DNA of 64,000 nt from positions 1,302,001 through 1,366,000 of the forward strand of contig NZ_RCWN01000001.1 of NCBI RefSeq assembly GCF_003668555.1, given 5' to 3'. Position numbers and translations under genes: made by a program. The notes beneath the pieces are model-generated. The model did not search any database. It worked only from the letters and a program-made list of their open reading frames with translations, and was not told the origin of the DNA. Below are positions 8,600 to 17,704 of the stretch, one piece after another; the first letter of the stretch is position 1, and every line of letters starts with the position of its first letter. This DNA comes from Notoacmeibacter ruber (lineage in GTDB: Bacteria; Pseudomonadota; Alphaproteobacteria; Rhizobiales; Rhizobiaceae).

Positions 8600-11500
8600 A
8601 TGACGCGAGCGCGCACGGTCAGCCTTTCCGAAATCGAGCAGGCGAAATTCGCACCTGAAGGCCCGTTGGTGGCCGACATGATCGAGCTTGCCGCGTTGGA
8701 TGAAGGCGACCGTCGGACGATCATAGGCGATGCGGCCGAGCTGGTGCGAAAGATCCGCACGAGCGGTCGGCCGGGTCTGATGGAAGTGTTCCTGGCCGAA
8801 TACGGGCTGTCGACGGACGAGGGCATCGCGCTGATGTGCCTTGCAGAGGCGCTCCTGCGGGTGCCGGACGTGCAGACCATCGAGGACCTGATTGAAGACA
8901 AGATTGCGCCCTCCGATTGGGGACGGCATCTCGGACGCTCGGCATCCAGTCTCGTCAATGCTTCGACATGGGCGTTGCTGATCACCGGCCACGTTCTGGA
9001 TGAGCGCGGCCCGGGGATGGCCAGCCATCTGCGCGGCGCGATCAAGAGGCTCGGCGAACCCGTCATCCGGACGGCGGTGGGTCGTGCGATGAAAGAGATG
9101 GGCCATCAGTTCGTTCTTGGCGAAAGCATCGGCAAGGCGCTCGACCGCGCGGCGAAGGCGGAAGAAAAAGGCTATAGCTACTCCTACGATATGCTGGGCG
9201 AGGCGGCCATGACGGCCGATGACGCGAACGCCTATCGCGAGAGCTACGAAAACGCGATCGCCGCGATTGCCAAGCGCTGTATCCATGCCGATTTTCGACG
9301 TAATCCCGGTATCTCGATCAAACTTTCGGCACTTCATCCGCGTTATGAAGTCGCTCATGAGCAGCGCGTGATGGATGAGTTGGTTCCGGTGGTCTCGGCG
9401 CTCGCCCGCCAGGCTGCCGCAGCCAATATGAATCTCAATATCGATGCGGAAGAAGCCGACCGCCTCGAATTGTCGCTCAAGGTTATTGAGGCGGTATTGG
9501 CCGATGAGGCGCTCGCGCGCTGGGACGGCTTTGGAGTGGTCGTTCAGGCCTATGGCCGCCGGGCCGGGCTTACGATCGACTGGCTTTATGACCTTATCCG
9601 TCGTCTGGACCGCAAGATCACCATACGACTGGTAAAGGGGGCGTATTGGGATACGGAGATCAAACGCGCGCAGGTGGCTGGCCTGGATGATTTCCCGGTC
9701 TTTACCCGCAAGGCTTCCACGGATGTCAGCTATCTGGCCAATGCCCGTAAGCTGATATCGATGCGGGATCGGATCTACCCGCAATTTGCCACTCACAATG
9801 CCCATACCGTGGCGGCGATCATCCGTATGACGCGTAATATTGCCAAGAGCGAATACGAGTTTCAGCGTTTGCACGGGATGGGTGACCGGCTGCACGACAT
9901 CGTCAAACGACAGGAAGGCACGCAGTGTCGGATCTATGCGCCGGTGGGGGCCTACCGCGATCTGCTTGCCTACCTGGTCCGCCGCCTTCTGGAAAACGGC
10001 GCCAATTCCTCCTTCGTCAATCAGATCGTCGATGAGCGGATTCAACCGGAAGACGTCGCAGCCTGCCCGTTCGAAACGCTGAAGAAGGCCGATACGGTCG
10101 AAAATGAACATATCCGGCGCGGCCCCGAACTTTTCGATCCGCAGCGTAGGAATTCGATGGGATTCGATATCAATCGGACAAGCGAACTCTCAACTATCGA
10201 TCTGGCTCGACGCAGTGCACAGATCACAAATGCAATGCCCATTCTTTCTGGAGAAGCCTCTCCACAAGAGGCCCGGGATCGCCATAATCCTGCCACCGAA
10301 AGCGTCTTAGGGGCGGTTGCCAATGCCAGCGATGCGGATGTCCAGGCCGCACTCTCCGCCGCCTTGCCTTGGGCTACCTCAGCAGCAGAACGTGCCGCTG
10401 TCTTGCGGCGCGCTTCCGATCTTTATGAGCGCGATTTCGGAGCGATCTTCGCCATACTGCAGAAAGAAGGTGGCAAGACGATTCTCGACGCGATCGGCGA
10501 ATTGCGCGAAGCGGTGGATTTCCTCCGCTATTATGCAGCGCAGGCGGAAACATCCGAGCTTCCGCCGAGAGGGGTCTTTGTCTGCATCAGCCCCTGGAAT
10601 TTCCCGCTCGCCATCTTCACCGGACAGATTGCCGCGGCTCTGTCGACCGGAAATGGCGTCATAGCGAAGCCCGCGGAACAGACACCACTGATCGCAGCCC
10701 ACGCTATTCGCTTGCTGCATGAGGCGGGCGTTCCGCGAACCGCGCTCCAGTTCTTGCCGGGTGAGGGCGCAACGGTCGGCGCAGCTCTTACCTCGGATCA
10801 GCGGATTGATGGCGTCGCCTTTACCGGATCGACGGAAACGGCTCTGGCCATCCGCAACGCGATGGCCGAACATCTCGCGCCGGATGCGCCGCTGATCGCG
10901 GAAACCGGCGGCCTGAATGCGATGATCGTCGACAGTACGGCTCTCCCGGAGCAGGCTGTTCGCGATATCGTTGCTTCGTCGTTCCAGTCGGCAGGTCAGC
11001 GCTGTTCGGCGCTTCGCTGTCTCTACATCCAGAGCGATGTCGCCGAGGGGCTCGTCGAAATGCTGAAAGGCGCGATGGACGAACTCACCATCGGCGATCC
11101 TTGGTCTTATTCGACCGATGTCGGCCCTCTGATCGACAAGGACGCGCAGAAGGAAATTCAAGCCTATATCGACCAGGCCCGTTCGGACGGTCGGCTTATC
11201 AAACAGTCTGCCGCGCCAAGTCGCGGAAGCTTTGTCGGGCCGGCATTAATTCGCGTGGATGGCATTGGCGATCTGGAGCGCGAGGTTTTTGGGCCCGTCC
11301 TCCATATTTGCACCTTCGAGGCCAATGAGATCGAAAAGGTCGTCGACCGGATCAATGCGACGGGCTACGGCCTCACCTTCGGACTGCATACCCGCATCGA
11401 TGGCCGGGTTCAGGCGGTGACGGATCGGATCGAAGCGGGGAACGCCTATGTGAACCGAAACCAGATCGGCGCGATCGTCGGCAGTCAGCCTTTTGGCGGA

Positions 11501-12052
11501 GAAGGGCTCTCCGGCACGGGTCCGAAAGCGGGCGGGCCGAACTATCTGCCCCGCTTCAGGCGAATGGCCGGCCAGGAGGTGAGCGGGCCTTGGGATCGGC
11601 CCATGGACCAACTGAAACTACAGAAAACCCTTAGGGACACGCGTCGCGGCCTTCCGATCGGCGTTGCCGATATGCCCGGACCGACGGGCGAGAGTAACCG
11701 TCTGCGCTATGTCAGCCGCCCGCCCATTCTATGCCTCGGCCCGGGTGAAGACGCGGCCAAGGCGCAGATGGTGGCCATCACCGAACTCGGTGGACACGCC
11801 GTAATGGTCGAGGGAGCGCTCGAACCGACCGCCTTGACCGAGCTCTCCGGCATCTCTGGCGCGATATGGTGGGGAGGAGCAGAGGAGGCGCGCGCATATG
11901 TTCGCGCCCTCGCGCAGCGGTCCGGGCCGATTCTTCCGCTGATCGGAGGCATGCCCGATTTCGGTCATGTGGCCTATGAACGGCACTTGTGCGTGGATAC
12001 GACCGCCGCCGGCGGCAATGCTCAGCTTCTTGCGGAAACGGAGGGAATCTAA
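8600..12052 (+). CDS. putA: Bifunctional proline dehydrogenase / L-glutamate gamma-semialdehyde dehydrogenase
   Basis: This 1150-residue PutA oxidises proline to glutamate. The FAD-dependent PRODH barrel (about residues 140-450) shows 'RLVKGAYWDTEIKRAQ', 'ATHNAHTVAAI' and 'YAPVGAYRDLLAYLVRRLLENG'. The NAD-dependent aldehyde dehydrogenase domain (about 540-990) has the general-base Glu768 ('AETGG') and the nucleophile Cys802 ('GQRCSA'). A C-terminal ALDH-fold extension ends with 'TTAAGGNAQLL', as in long-form PutA proteins. The ribbon-helix-helix DNA-binding domain of enterobacterial PutA is absent, consistent with control by the adjacent putR. GAGAGGAG precedes the ATG. Substrate channelling between the two active sites is known for the family. 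Confidence 0.97.
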   Translation: MTRARTVSLSEIEQAKFAPEGPLVADMIELAALDEGDRRTIIGDAAELVRKIRTSGRPGLMEVFLAEYGLSTDEGIALMCLAEALLRVPDVQTIEDLIEDKIAPSDWGRHLGRSASSLVNASTWALLITGHVLDERGPGMASHLRGAIKRLGEPVIRTAVGRAMKEMGHQFVLGESIGKALDRAAKAEEKGYSYSYDMLGEAAMTADDANAYRESYENAIAAIAKRCIHADFRRNPGISIKLSALHPRYEVAHEQRVMDELVPVVSALARQAAAANMNLNIDAEEADRLELSLKVIEAVLADEALARWDGFGVVVQAYGRRAGLTIDWLYDLIRRLDRKITIRLVKGAYWDTEIKRAQVAGLDDFPVFTRKASTDVSYLANARKLISMRDRIYPQFATHNAHTVAAIIRMTRNIAKSEYEFQRLHGMGDRLHDIVKRQEGTQCRIYAPVGAYRDLLAYLVRRLLENGANSSFVNQIVDERIQPEDVAACPFETLKKADTVENEHIRRGPELFDPQRRNSMGFDINRTSELSTIDLARRSAQITNAMPILSGEASPQEARDRHNPATESVLGAVANASDADVQAALSAALPWATSAAERAAVLRRASDLYERDFGAIFAILQKEGGKTILDAIGELREAVDFLRYYAAQAETSELPPRGVFVCISPWNFPLAIFTGQIAAALSTGNGVIAKPAEQTPLIAAHAIRLLHEAGVPRTALQFLPGEGATVGAALTSDQRIDGVAFTGSTETALAIRNAMAEHLAPDAPLIAETGGLNAMIVDSTALPEQAVRDIVASSFQSAGQRCSALRCLYIQSDVAEGLVEMLKGAMDELTIGDPWSYSTDVGPLIDKDAQKEIQAYIDQARSDGRLIKQSAAPSRGSFVGPALIRVDGIGDLEREVFGPVLHICTFEANEIEKVVDRINATGYGLTFGLHTRIDGRVQAVTDRIEAGNAYVNRNQIGAIVGSQPFGGEGLSGTGPKAGGPNYLPRFRRMAGQEVSGPWDRPMDQLKLQKTLRDTRRGLPIGVADMPGPTGESNRLRYVSRPPILCLGPGEDAAKAQMVAITELGGHAVMVEGALEPTALTELSGISGAIWWGGAEEARAYVRALAQRSGPILPLIGGMPDFGHVAYERHLCVDTTAAGGNAQLLAETEGI

Positions 12053-12140
12053 GGAGCGCCGATTTCGATTGAGCTTGTCAGATCCTTGTCGGGGTCGGCG
12101 AGTTAATCAGAGCATGCGGGCCGGGATCTGCGACAGACGG

Positions 12141-13106
12141 CTAGTTGCCCGGTTCAACGATCTCGGCGATTGAAGCGATCGACTTCAGCTCTGCCAGCAA
12201 CTCATCGACGCGTTCGCGTGCGGGTGCCGGTTTCGAAAGGCCGCCGCCCTCGAACATGTTCTTCGTAACGCGGATCGAGATCAGCAGGCAGTTGTCAGAA
12301 AAGGCGGCATGGAAAGCCCAGGGATTGCCGAACCTGCCGGACAACTCCGTCGCCGCTTCCATGAAATGCGGCGTCAGCAGAGCGTGGGTCTCCACCGGAT
12401 CGGTGGAGTAGACTTGGAATCGATCCCCGAACCGAGGATCGTCGAGCGCAACTGCCTCCATCGAATGACCAGCGCCATGATAGTGATTCCCCAGCCGTCC
12501 GAGATCGGGGACCAGAACCGTCCGACCGTGAAACGGTCTGGAAATTCTGTAGAGCAGCAGAAGGCCGTGAAAGACGTTTCGCTCTTCGCCACCGTCCTTC
12601 TTTTTCAGATGGGCTTCGCAGAGTTCGAACGGCACACCGTTCAACGTTCCTGCGATTCGGTCTTCCAATAGCCGCTCGCGGTGATCCGGAACGATAAAGG
12701 CATCGCGGAAACGCTCGACTGGGAAGACGAAATCTGTTGCCACGAAATCGAGCCCCAGAAATTCGCACGTCTTTCCGACCAGAATGGACTTCATCTTTCC
12801 ACGGAAGCGGCCATGGATGCGAAAGGCTCGATAGAACCCGCCACCAAACAACGTGAAGCCGCCAAGTGCGAAAAGGCCGGGAAGAGGGGATTGCATCGTG
12901 ATTGGCGGTCGTCCGCTATTGGCGAGAAGACCGATGACGATCAGCAGCAGGCCGAGCAGGCCTGCGGCGATGCCGAGTTTGAATTGCCGCGCCGCTTTCC
13001 GCCGTTCGACTTCCAGCTTCTCGAGTTCGGGCTTGATCTTTGCGGCATAGTTGGCCTCGAACCGGGCGAAGCGGCTTGATGACAAGGACTCACCATCGGT
13101 CGCCAT
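12141..13106 (-). CDS. DUF3137 domain membrane protein
   Basis: This encodes 321 residues matching the DUF3137 family. A charged N-terminal helix (about residues 10-40, coiled-coil-like: 'KIKPELEKLEVERRKAARQFK') precedes two transmembrane segments (about 45-62 and 77-95). A soluble domain of about 220 residues follows, with 'GTLNGVPFELCEAHL', 'FHGLLLLYRISRPFHGRTVLVPD', 'FQVYSTDPVETHALLTP' and 'FSDNCLLISI'. The function of this family is not established. The gene is alone between putA (convergent) and a tRNA gene. The nearest descriptive label is an inner-membrane protein with a large cytoplasmic domain. Confidence 0.75.
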   Translation of the reverse strand: MATDGESLSSSRFARFEANYAAKIKPELEKLEVERRKAARQFKLGIAAGLLGLLLIVIGLLANSGRPPITMQSPLPGLFALGGFTLFGGGFYRAFRIHGRFRGKMKSILVGKTCEFLGLDFVATDFVFPVERFRDAFIVPDHRERLLEDRIAGTLNGVPFELCEAHLKKKDGGEERNVFHGLLLLYRISRPFHGRTVLVPDLGRLGNHYHGAGHSMEAVALDDPRFGDRFQVYSTDPVETHALLTPHFMEAATELSGRFGNPWAFHAAFSDNCLLISIRVTKNMFEGGGLSKPAPARERVDELLAELKSIASIAEIVEPGN

Positions 13107-13350
13107 GGCAGAAGCCGCTCCTTATCGTTGCAAGAGTGGACGCGGCAATTTTTTCGCCTCGCTTCGCTCCCTGCACTGAATGCTGGTCACGGCGAAGCCT
13201 ATCGCCCCGCCCAGTCCCCCGCAACGGTAACGCACTTCCCGGTGGGCCTGATATCGACCGGGTGAGCGGCGTGGAATCCAGGTGCGGAGATCATCACCCG
13301 AAAATGCTTGCGAGCTGTCAGGGGCGCGCATACGCGCCAAGGTGCGAAAA

Positions 13351-13440
13351 TGGCGGATGGGGTGGGATTCGAACCCACGGTACGGTCTCCCGCACGCCGG
13401 TTTTCAAGACCGGTGCCTTAAACCGCTCGGCCACCCATCC
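13351..13440 (-). tRNA. tRNA-Ser (anticodon UGA)
   Basis: This is a 90-base class II tRNA read on the minus strand. The acceptor stem GGATGGG pairs with CCCATCC, followed by discriminator G and an encoded CCA (complement of 13351-13353). The D arm contains GCCGAGCGGTTTAAGGC. The anticodon loop CTTGAAA gives anticodon TGA. A long variable arm follows, and the T arm is GTGGG-TTCGAAT-CCCAC. The long variable arm and the discriminator G are serine tRNA features. An inverted repeat (GGCGCG-CATA-CGCGCC at 13323-13338) lies just downstream of its 3' end but lacks a T run. Confidence 0.97.
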
Positions 13441-13598
13441 GCTTGCGAAGCGCTTCATAGGCGGGCTAAGACAAAGCTGCAAGCGTGTTCATTTGGTCAC
13501 AGCTCTGCCACTTGAGCGCCGCATTGTGTCGTCACACCGGTTATGAAACGCAGAGGGTCGCCGGTGCGTCGCCGGTTCCATGGGGTAGGGCAAAAGAT

Positions 13599-14645
13599 AT
13601 GAATCGCTGGTTAGGGTGTGGAACAGCGTTGGCCCTCGTTCTTTCGAGCAACTGGCTGGCTGGATGCACTTCGACACATCAGGCAGCAAAGTCGATGACA
13701 GCGGTCGAAAGCACGGCTCGCGAAGGTGACGAGACATCTGCTGACGTCAAGCTCGACATCTCCGATCAGGCCGAAAAATCGGACGAAGATGCCGGCGACA
13801 TGCGACTGGCGATGCTGGAGCCGGGCGAAGGCGATGGCGCGGCGGCCTTGGAAGCGGCAGTTCAGGAACCTGTCGAAGCCGGCGAGGACAAACGGACACG
13901 CCTGCGCCGCGGTGGCGGGGCCTACAAGATCGGCAAACCCTACAAGATCAAGGGCAAGCTTTACGTTCCGCGCGATGAGCCTGGATATGAAGAGGTGGGG
14001 CGGGCCTCTTGGTATGGCCCCGGCTTCGACGGACGGATGACGGCCAATGGTGAAGTCTTCGACCAGAATGCGCTGACGGCCGCTCACACCACTTTGCCTT
14101 TGCCGAGCTACGCCCGTGTCACAAATCTGAAAAACGGCCGATCCGTTGTTGTTCGAGTCAACGATCGCGGCCCCTATGCCAATAACAGGCTGGCCGACCT
14201 CTCAAAAAAAGCGGCCGTAATGCTGGGCTTCCATCGAGCGGGCCATACGGACATCAAGCTGGAATATCTCGGCAAGGCGCCGATCCGTGGCGGCGATGGA
14301 GAGCAATTGCTCGCCAGCTACAGCGAGGATAGCGATTCGCCCGCACAATTGCCGAAATCGAAGCTCGTCGAGCGCCTCGATGAAGGCGTGGCAGCCCTCC
14401 AGGATGGGGTGGAGAGCGTCAAGAAGAAAGCCAGCGAAGTTCTTCCCGGCGTGGCGTCGGCAAAGGACGAGCCAGCGCTTGAACACGCGACCCCGGGCAC
14501 GAATCAACCCGTCCGCCAAACGATCGAAAGTGTGCGCCTGGAAAGCGCAGACGCCGATGATCCACTCGGATTTGCGTCGCAGACACCCACTCGGCAGATG
14601 GGCGTATTCGGACTGGTTTTGCGAGAGACGACTGGTCGCCAATGA
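13599..14645 (+). CDS. rlpA: RlpA-family septal ring lytic transglycosylase, lipoprotein
   Basis: This 348-residue RlpA-type protein cleaves denuded glycan strands or acts at the septum in the periplasm. The start at 13599 follows GGGGTAGGG. The signal peptide ends in a lipobox LAGC with lipidated Cys23. A long acidic low-complexity linker (about 30-100) leads to the double-psi beta-barrel: 'VGRASWYGPGFDGRMTANGE', 'AAHTTLPLPSYARVTNLKNG' and 'VVRVNDRGPYANNR'. The C-terminal third (from about 230) is disordered and charged; I see no SPOR domain, which many RlpA proteins use to bind septal glycan. Its stop overlaps the start of dacA in ATGA, suggesting coupled translation of two cell-wall enzymes. 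Confidence 0.9.
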   Translation: MNRWLGCGTALALVLSSNWLAGCTSTHQAAKSMTAVESTAREGDETSADVKLDISDQAEKSDEDAGDMRLAMLEPGEGDGAAALEAAVQEPVEAGEDKRTRLRRGGGAYKIGKPYKIKGKLYVPRDEPGYEEVGRASWYGPGFDGRMTANGEVFDQNALTAAHTTLPLPSYARVTNLKNGRSVVVRVNDRGPYANNRLADLSKKAAVMLGFHRAGHTDIKLEYLGKAPIRGGDGEQLLASYSEDSDSPAQLPKSKLVERLDEGVAALQDGVESVKKKASEVLPGVASAKDEPALEHATPGTNQPVRQTIESVRLESADADDPLGFASQTPTRQMGVFGLVLRETTGRQ

Positions 14646-15823
14646 AGCCGGTATTTTTTGCTGCGGCATGGCTGGCTGCATCGTGGGTTTTGCCCGCTTA
14701 TTCCGCTCCGGTCGAAACACCGGCCCATCAGGTTCTTCTGATCGACGCCGCAGATGGAACGACGCTTCTTTCCCGCAATTCTCGTGAGAAAGTGGAACCC
14801 GCCTCACTGACCAAACTGATGACCGCCGAAATCCTGCTGTCGGAATTGAAATCGGGCAACATTCAGGAAGAAACGATATTCACTGTATCGGAGCACGCCT
14901 GGCGTACCGGCGGGGCGCCGAGCGGCTCCGTGGCGATGTTCCTGAAGCCCAAGGAAGAGGTTCGGGTCATCGACCTGCTGCGCGGCATCGTCGTTCAGAG
15001 TGGCAATGACGCGGCGATCGCGATTGCAGAAAATCTGGATGGATCGGAAGAGGAGTTTGCCGAGCGGATGAACCGCCGCGCCTCCGAGCTCGGCCTTTCC
15101 GATTCAACTTTTCGCAATCCGTCTGGCTTGAGCGATCCAGAGCAAGCCGTATCGATGGCTGATCTGATCAAGCTGGCGCAGCATATCTACAGCACCTACC
15201 CCGAATACTGGCCGATCTTTTCCGAGCCGGCGTTCGAGTGGAACAAGATTTTTCAGCGCAACAGAAACCCCGCCTTGTCAGAGCGGATTGGCGGCGACGG
15301 ACTCAAGACAGGCCAGAACGAGTCGCTCGGTTTCGGGATCGTTGCCACCAAGTCGGAGAATGACCGCCGTGTCTTTCTCGCGATGGGCGGCCTCTCCAGC
15401 AAGGACGAACGCTTTCAGGAAACGCAAAAGCTGCTTGATTGGGGACTGAAGGAATTTGCCAGGATGCCGCTATACGGCAAAGAGGAGACGGTCACGACAG
15501 TGCCTCTTTATGGCGGCACCGAAGATACCGTAACCCTCCATCTGGCAGAAGCGTTTCAGCCACTTCTGCCGGTCGATGGCGCAGGCGTACATGCCGATAT
15601 TCTTTATTCCGGCCCGATCGCCGCCCCCGTGGAAAAGGGACAGGAACTTGCCAGCCTGATCGTGACCGTCAATGAGCAGGAGACGATGAGGGTCCCGCTT
15701 CTGGCGGCGAGCGACGTCCCGAGCAAAGGGCTCTTTGCGCGTGCCGCGGACGCTCTGGAAGAGCTGGCGTTCGGCTGGATGAGAAATATTGAACTGCCCT
15801 GGTCGACCGCCGCCCAAGGCTAA
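14642..15823 (+). CDS. dacA: D-alanyl-D-alanine carboxypeptidase (PBP5/6 type)
   Basis: This 393-residue low-molecular-weight penicillin-binding protein trims the terminal D-Ala from peptidoglycan stem peptides. An N-terminal signal peptide ends near residue 22. The three active-site boxes are present: SLTK (Ser55-Lys58), SGN in 'VVQSGNDAAIAIAEN', and KTG in 'GDGLKTGQNE'. A C-terminal beta-rich PBP5-like domain (about 285-370) precedes an amphipathic tail ('RAADALEELAFGWMRNIELPW') that would anchor it to the membrane. The gene overlaps rlpA by four bases and is followed after 64 bases by tmk. Confidence 0.95.
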   Translation: MKPVFFAAAWLAASWVLPAYSAPVETPAHQVLLIDAADGTTLLSRNSREKVEPASLTKLMTAEILLSELKSGNIQEETIFTVSEHAWRTGGAPSGSVAMFLKPKEEVRVIDLLRGIVVQSGNDAAIAIAENLDGSEEEFAERMNRRASELGLSDSTFRNPSGLSDPEQAVSMADLIKLAQHIYSTYPEYWPIFSEPAFEWNKIFQRNRNPALSERIGGDGLKTGQNESLGFGIVATKSENDRRVFLAMGGLSSKDERFQETQKLLDWGLKEFARMPLYGKEETVTTVPLYGGTEDTVTLHLAEAFQPLLPVDGAGVHADILYSGPIAAPVEKGQELASLIVTVNEQETMRVPLLAASDVPSKGLFARAADALEELAFGWMRNIELPWSTAAQG

Positions 15824-15887
15824 GAATCTTCTGCCTCCCGTCGCTTTGTCATTGCGATGCGCCCGTTGGACGCTCTAAGTCACACCC

Positions 15888-16556
15888 ATGGAGAAGACTG
15901 GATATTTCCTGACCTTTGAAGGCGGCGAAGGCTCCGGCAAGAGTACGCAGTTGCGCCGGTTGGCGAAGAACATGGAGCGTGCGGGGCGCAGGATCCGGGT
16001 GACGCGGGAGCCAGGCGGCACCCCGGCGGCCGAGTCGCTTCGTGTCGCCCTGCTTTCCGGTGTCGCCAAAGAGCTTGGTCCTCTGGCCGAAGCGTGCCTG
16101 TTCGCCAGTGCGCGCGCCGATCACGTCAGGCAATTGATCGCCCCGGCGCTCGCCGATGGCTACGACGTGATTTGCGATCGATTTTCCGATTCAACGCGTG
16201 CCTATCAGGGCAGGGCAGGGGTCTCCGCGAGCCAGCTCGATCTTCTGGAGGAATTGGCGCTGGACGGCCTCCGGCCCGATTTGACCATTCTTCTGGACAT
16301 TGATGCCGAGCAAGGCATGAAACGCGCGGATGCCCGCCGGCAATCGGACAATGCTGATCGTTTCGAGGCAGACCGACTGCAGGAGCATGAAGCGCGGCGG
16401 CAGGCTTTCCTGGATATGGCGAAGGATGATCCGGACCGATTTGTCGTGATCGATGCATCCTTGTCCGCCGATGAGGTGGAGGCCATTATTGCAAAGGCAG
16501 TGACGGAACGGCTCGAAATCCAGTTCGCGCCAAAGCTGACACAGGTTTCGTCGTGA
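15888..16556 (+). CDS. tmk: Thymidylate kinase
   Basis: This 222-residue dTMP kinase converts dTMP to dTDP for DNA synthesis. The P-loop GGEGSGKST occupies residues 12-20. The 'TREPGGTPAAE' segment binds substrate, 'DRFSDSTRAYQG' is the DRx motif region, and 'DARRQSDNADRFEAD' forms the lid. A typical tmk-holB pairing follows: the TGA stop overlaps the GTG start of holB. The ribosome site is weak, and the start is chosen because it gives the normal family N terminus. Confidence 0.95.
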   Translation: MEKTGYFLTFEGGEGSGKSTQLRRLAKNMERAGRRIRVTREPGGTPAAESLRVALLSGVAKELGPLAEACLFASARADHVRQLIAPALADGYDVICDRFSDSTRAYQGRAGVSASQLDLLEELALDGLRPDLTILLDIDAEQGMKRADARRQSDNADRFEADRLQEHEARRQAFLDMAKDDPDRFVVIDASLSADEVEAIIAKAVTERLEIQFAPKLTQVSS

Positions 16557-17614
16557 TAGCGGAACAGGAGAGACTTGCGCCGGCCGCTCATGATGACCTC
16601 GATGGCGTTCCGTCGCCGGCGGAATCGGGCGCTCCGGTGGGGCATGACGCTATCTGGGAGACGCTTGCCGGCGCCTACGGAAAAGATCGTCTCCCGCAGG
16701 GTCTGATTCTCGCGGGACCGTCCGGGATCGGCAAGGCGACACTGGCCTTTCAATTCGCTCGCTACCTCCTTCTCAATCCCGTACCGCGTGAAGCGCTACA
16801 GACCGGTCCGCAATTCGATGTGCCGGAAAGCCTCTTCCGTCAGGTGGCAAGCGGGGCGCATCCCGGCATCTTGCATATCAGGCGGCCGTTCAATCAACGG
16901 TCCAAGACTTTCCGGACGCGGATCACCGCAGATGAAGTCCGGGCCATCGGTCGTTTTCTGAGCCATACAAGCGGTGATGGCGGTTACCGGATCGTCATCG
17001 TCGATCCGGCCGAGGACATGAATATTCATGCCGCCAATGCATTGCTGAAGATATTGGAAGAGCCGCCGGCAAATACGATTTTTCTCCTGATCGCGCATGC
17101 GCCGGGGCGGCTTTTGCCGACAATCCGGTCCCGCTGCCAGATGTTGCGGATGACTCCGGTCGATTCGGCGAGCATGGCGGAGGTTATGCGGCGCCTGGAG
17201 GTGCCTCAGCCGCCCAATGGCGACGTCGAACGCATCACGAACCTGGCGGAAGGCAGCGTCCGGCGCGCAATATTGCTGCTGGCTTTTGGCGGTCTCGATA
17301 TTGCGGAGGCCATCGAAGGGCTGCTGAAGAATCAGAATTTCGACCTGCAGTCCGCACGGGCCGCGGCGGCGTCCGTCGGTGGGCGAGGCAGCGACGATGC
17401 GTTCGATCAGTTCAACCGGCTGATCGATGATACGCTGACAGAGTTCGCCCATCGTTACGCCATCGATGGGAACGGTGAGACGGCCAACCGCCTCGCCGGG
17501 TATCACGGCGAATTCAACGAGGCCGTAGAGTCTGTACGGACCTTCAACCTGGATCGGCGACACCATGTGGTGAAGACGCTTCGGGATCTCCACGGCATGT
17601 TGCATCGGAAGTAG
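16553..17614 (+). CDS. holB: DNA polymerase III subunit delta'
   Basis: This 353-residue clamp-loader subunit starts at a GTG overlapping the tmk stop (GTGA). It has a P-loop-like 'GPSGIGKATLAFQFAR' (about residues 55-70), 'IVDPAEDMNIHAANALLKILEEPP' (the Walker B/sensor region) and 'PTIRSRCQMLRMTP'. These are the conserved features of HolB. In the clamp-loader complex delta' is the rigid stator and contributes its Arg finger to the neighbouring DnaX ATPase. The C-terminal collar domain is helical. Ninety bases separate it from metG. Confidence 0.93.
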   Translation: MIAEQERLAPAAHDDLDGVPSPAESGAPVGHDAIWETLAGAYGKDRLPQGLILAGPSGIGKATLAFQFARYLLLNPVPREALQTGPQFDVPESLFRQVASGAHPGILHIRRPFNQRSKTFRTRITADEVRAIGRFLSHTSGDGGYRIVIVDPAEDMNIHAANALLKILEEPPANTIFLLIAHAPGRLLPTIRSRCQMLRMTPVDSASMAEVMRRLEVPQPPNGDVERITNLAEGSVRRAILLLAFGGLDIAEAIEGLLKNQNFDLQSARAAAASVGGRGSDDAFDQFNRLIDDTLTEFAHRYAIDGNGETANRLAGYHGEFNEAVESVRTFNLDRRHHVVKTLRDLHGMLHRK

Positions 17615-17704
17615 CGATATCGATGACGCGCCAAGCCTTTCCAGCGGCGCACCCATGCTTTATCTGGACGCCCAGCCGACAAGGGCAGCGAACTGAGAGA
17701 CACG

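Noticed and set aside
8555..10111. 518-codon minus-strand open frame opposite putA
   Set aside because: putA is unambiguous on the other strand, and the antisense product has no domain I can recognise.
13323..13338. GGCGCG-CATA-CGCGCC hairpin as a terminator for tRNA-Ser
   Set aside because: The stem is perfect but no T run follows on the minus strand, so I do not call it a terminator.
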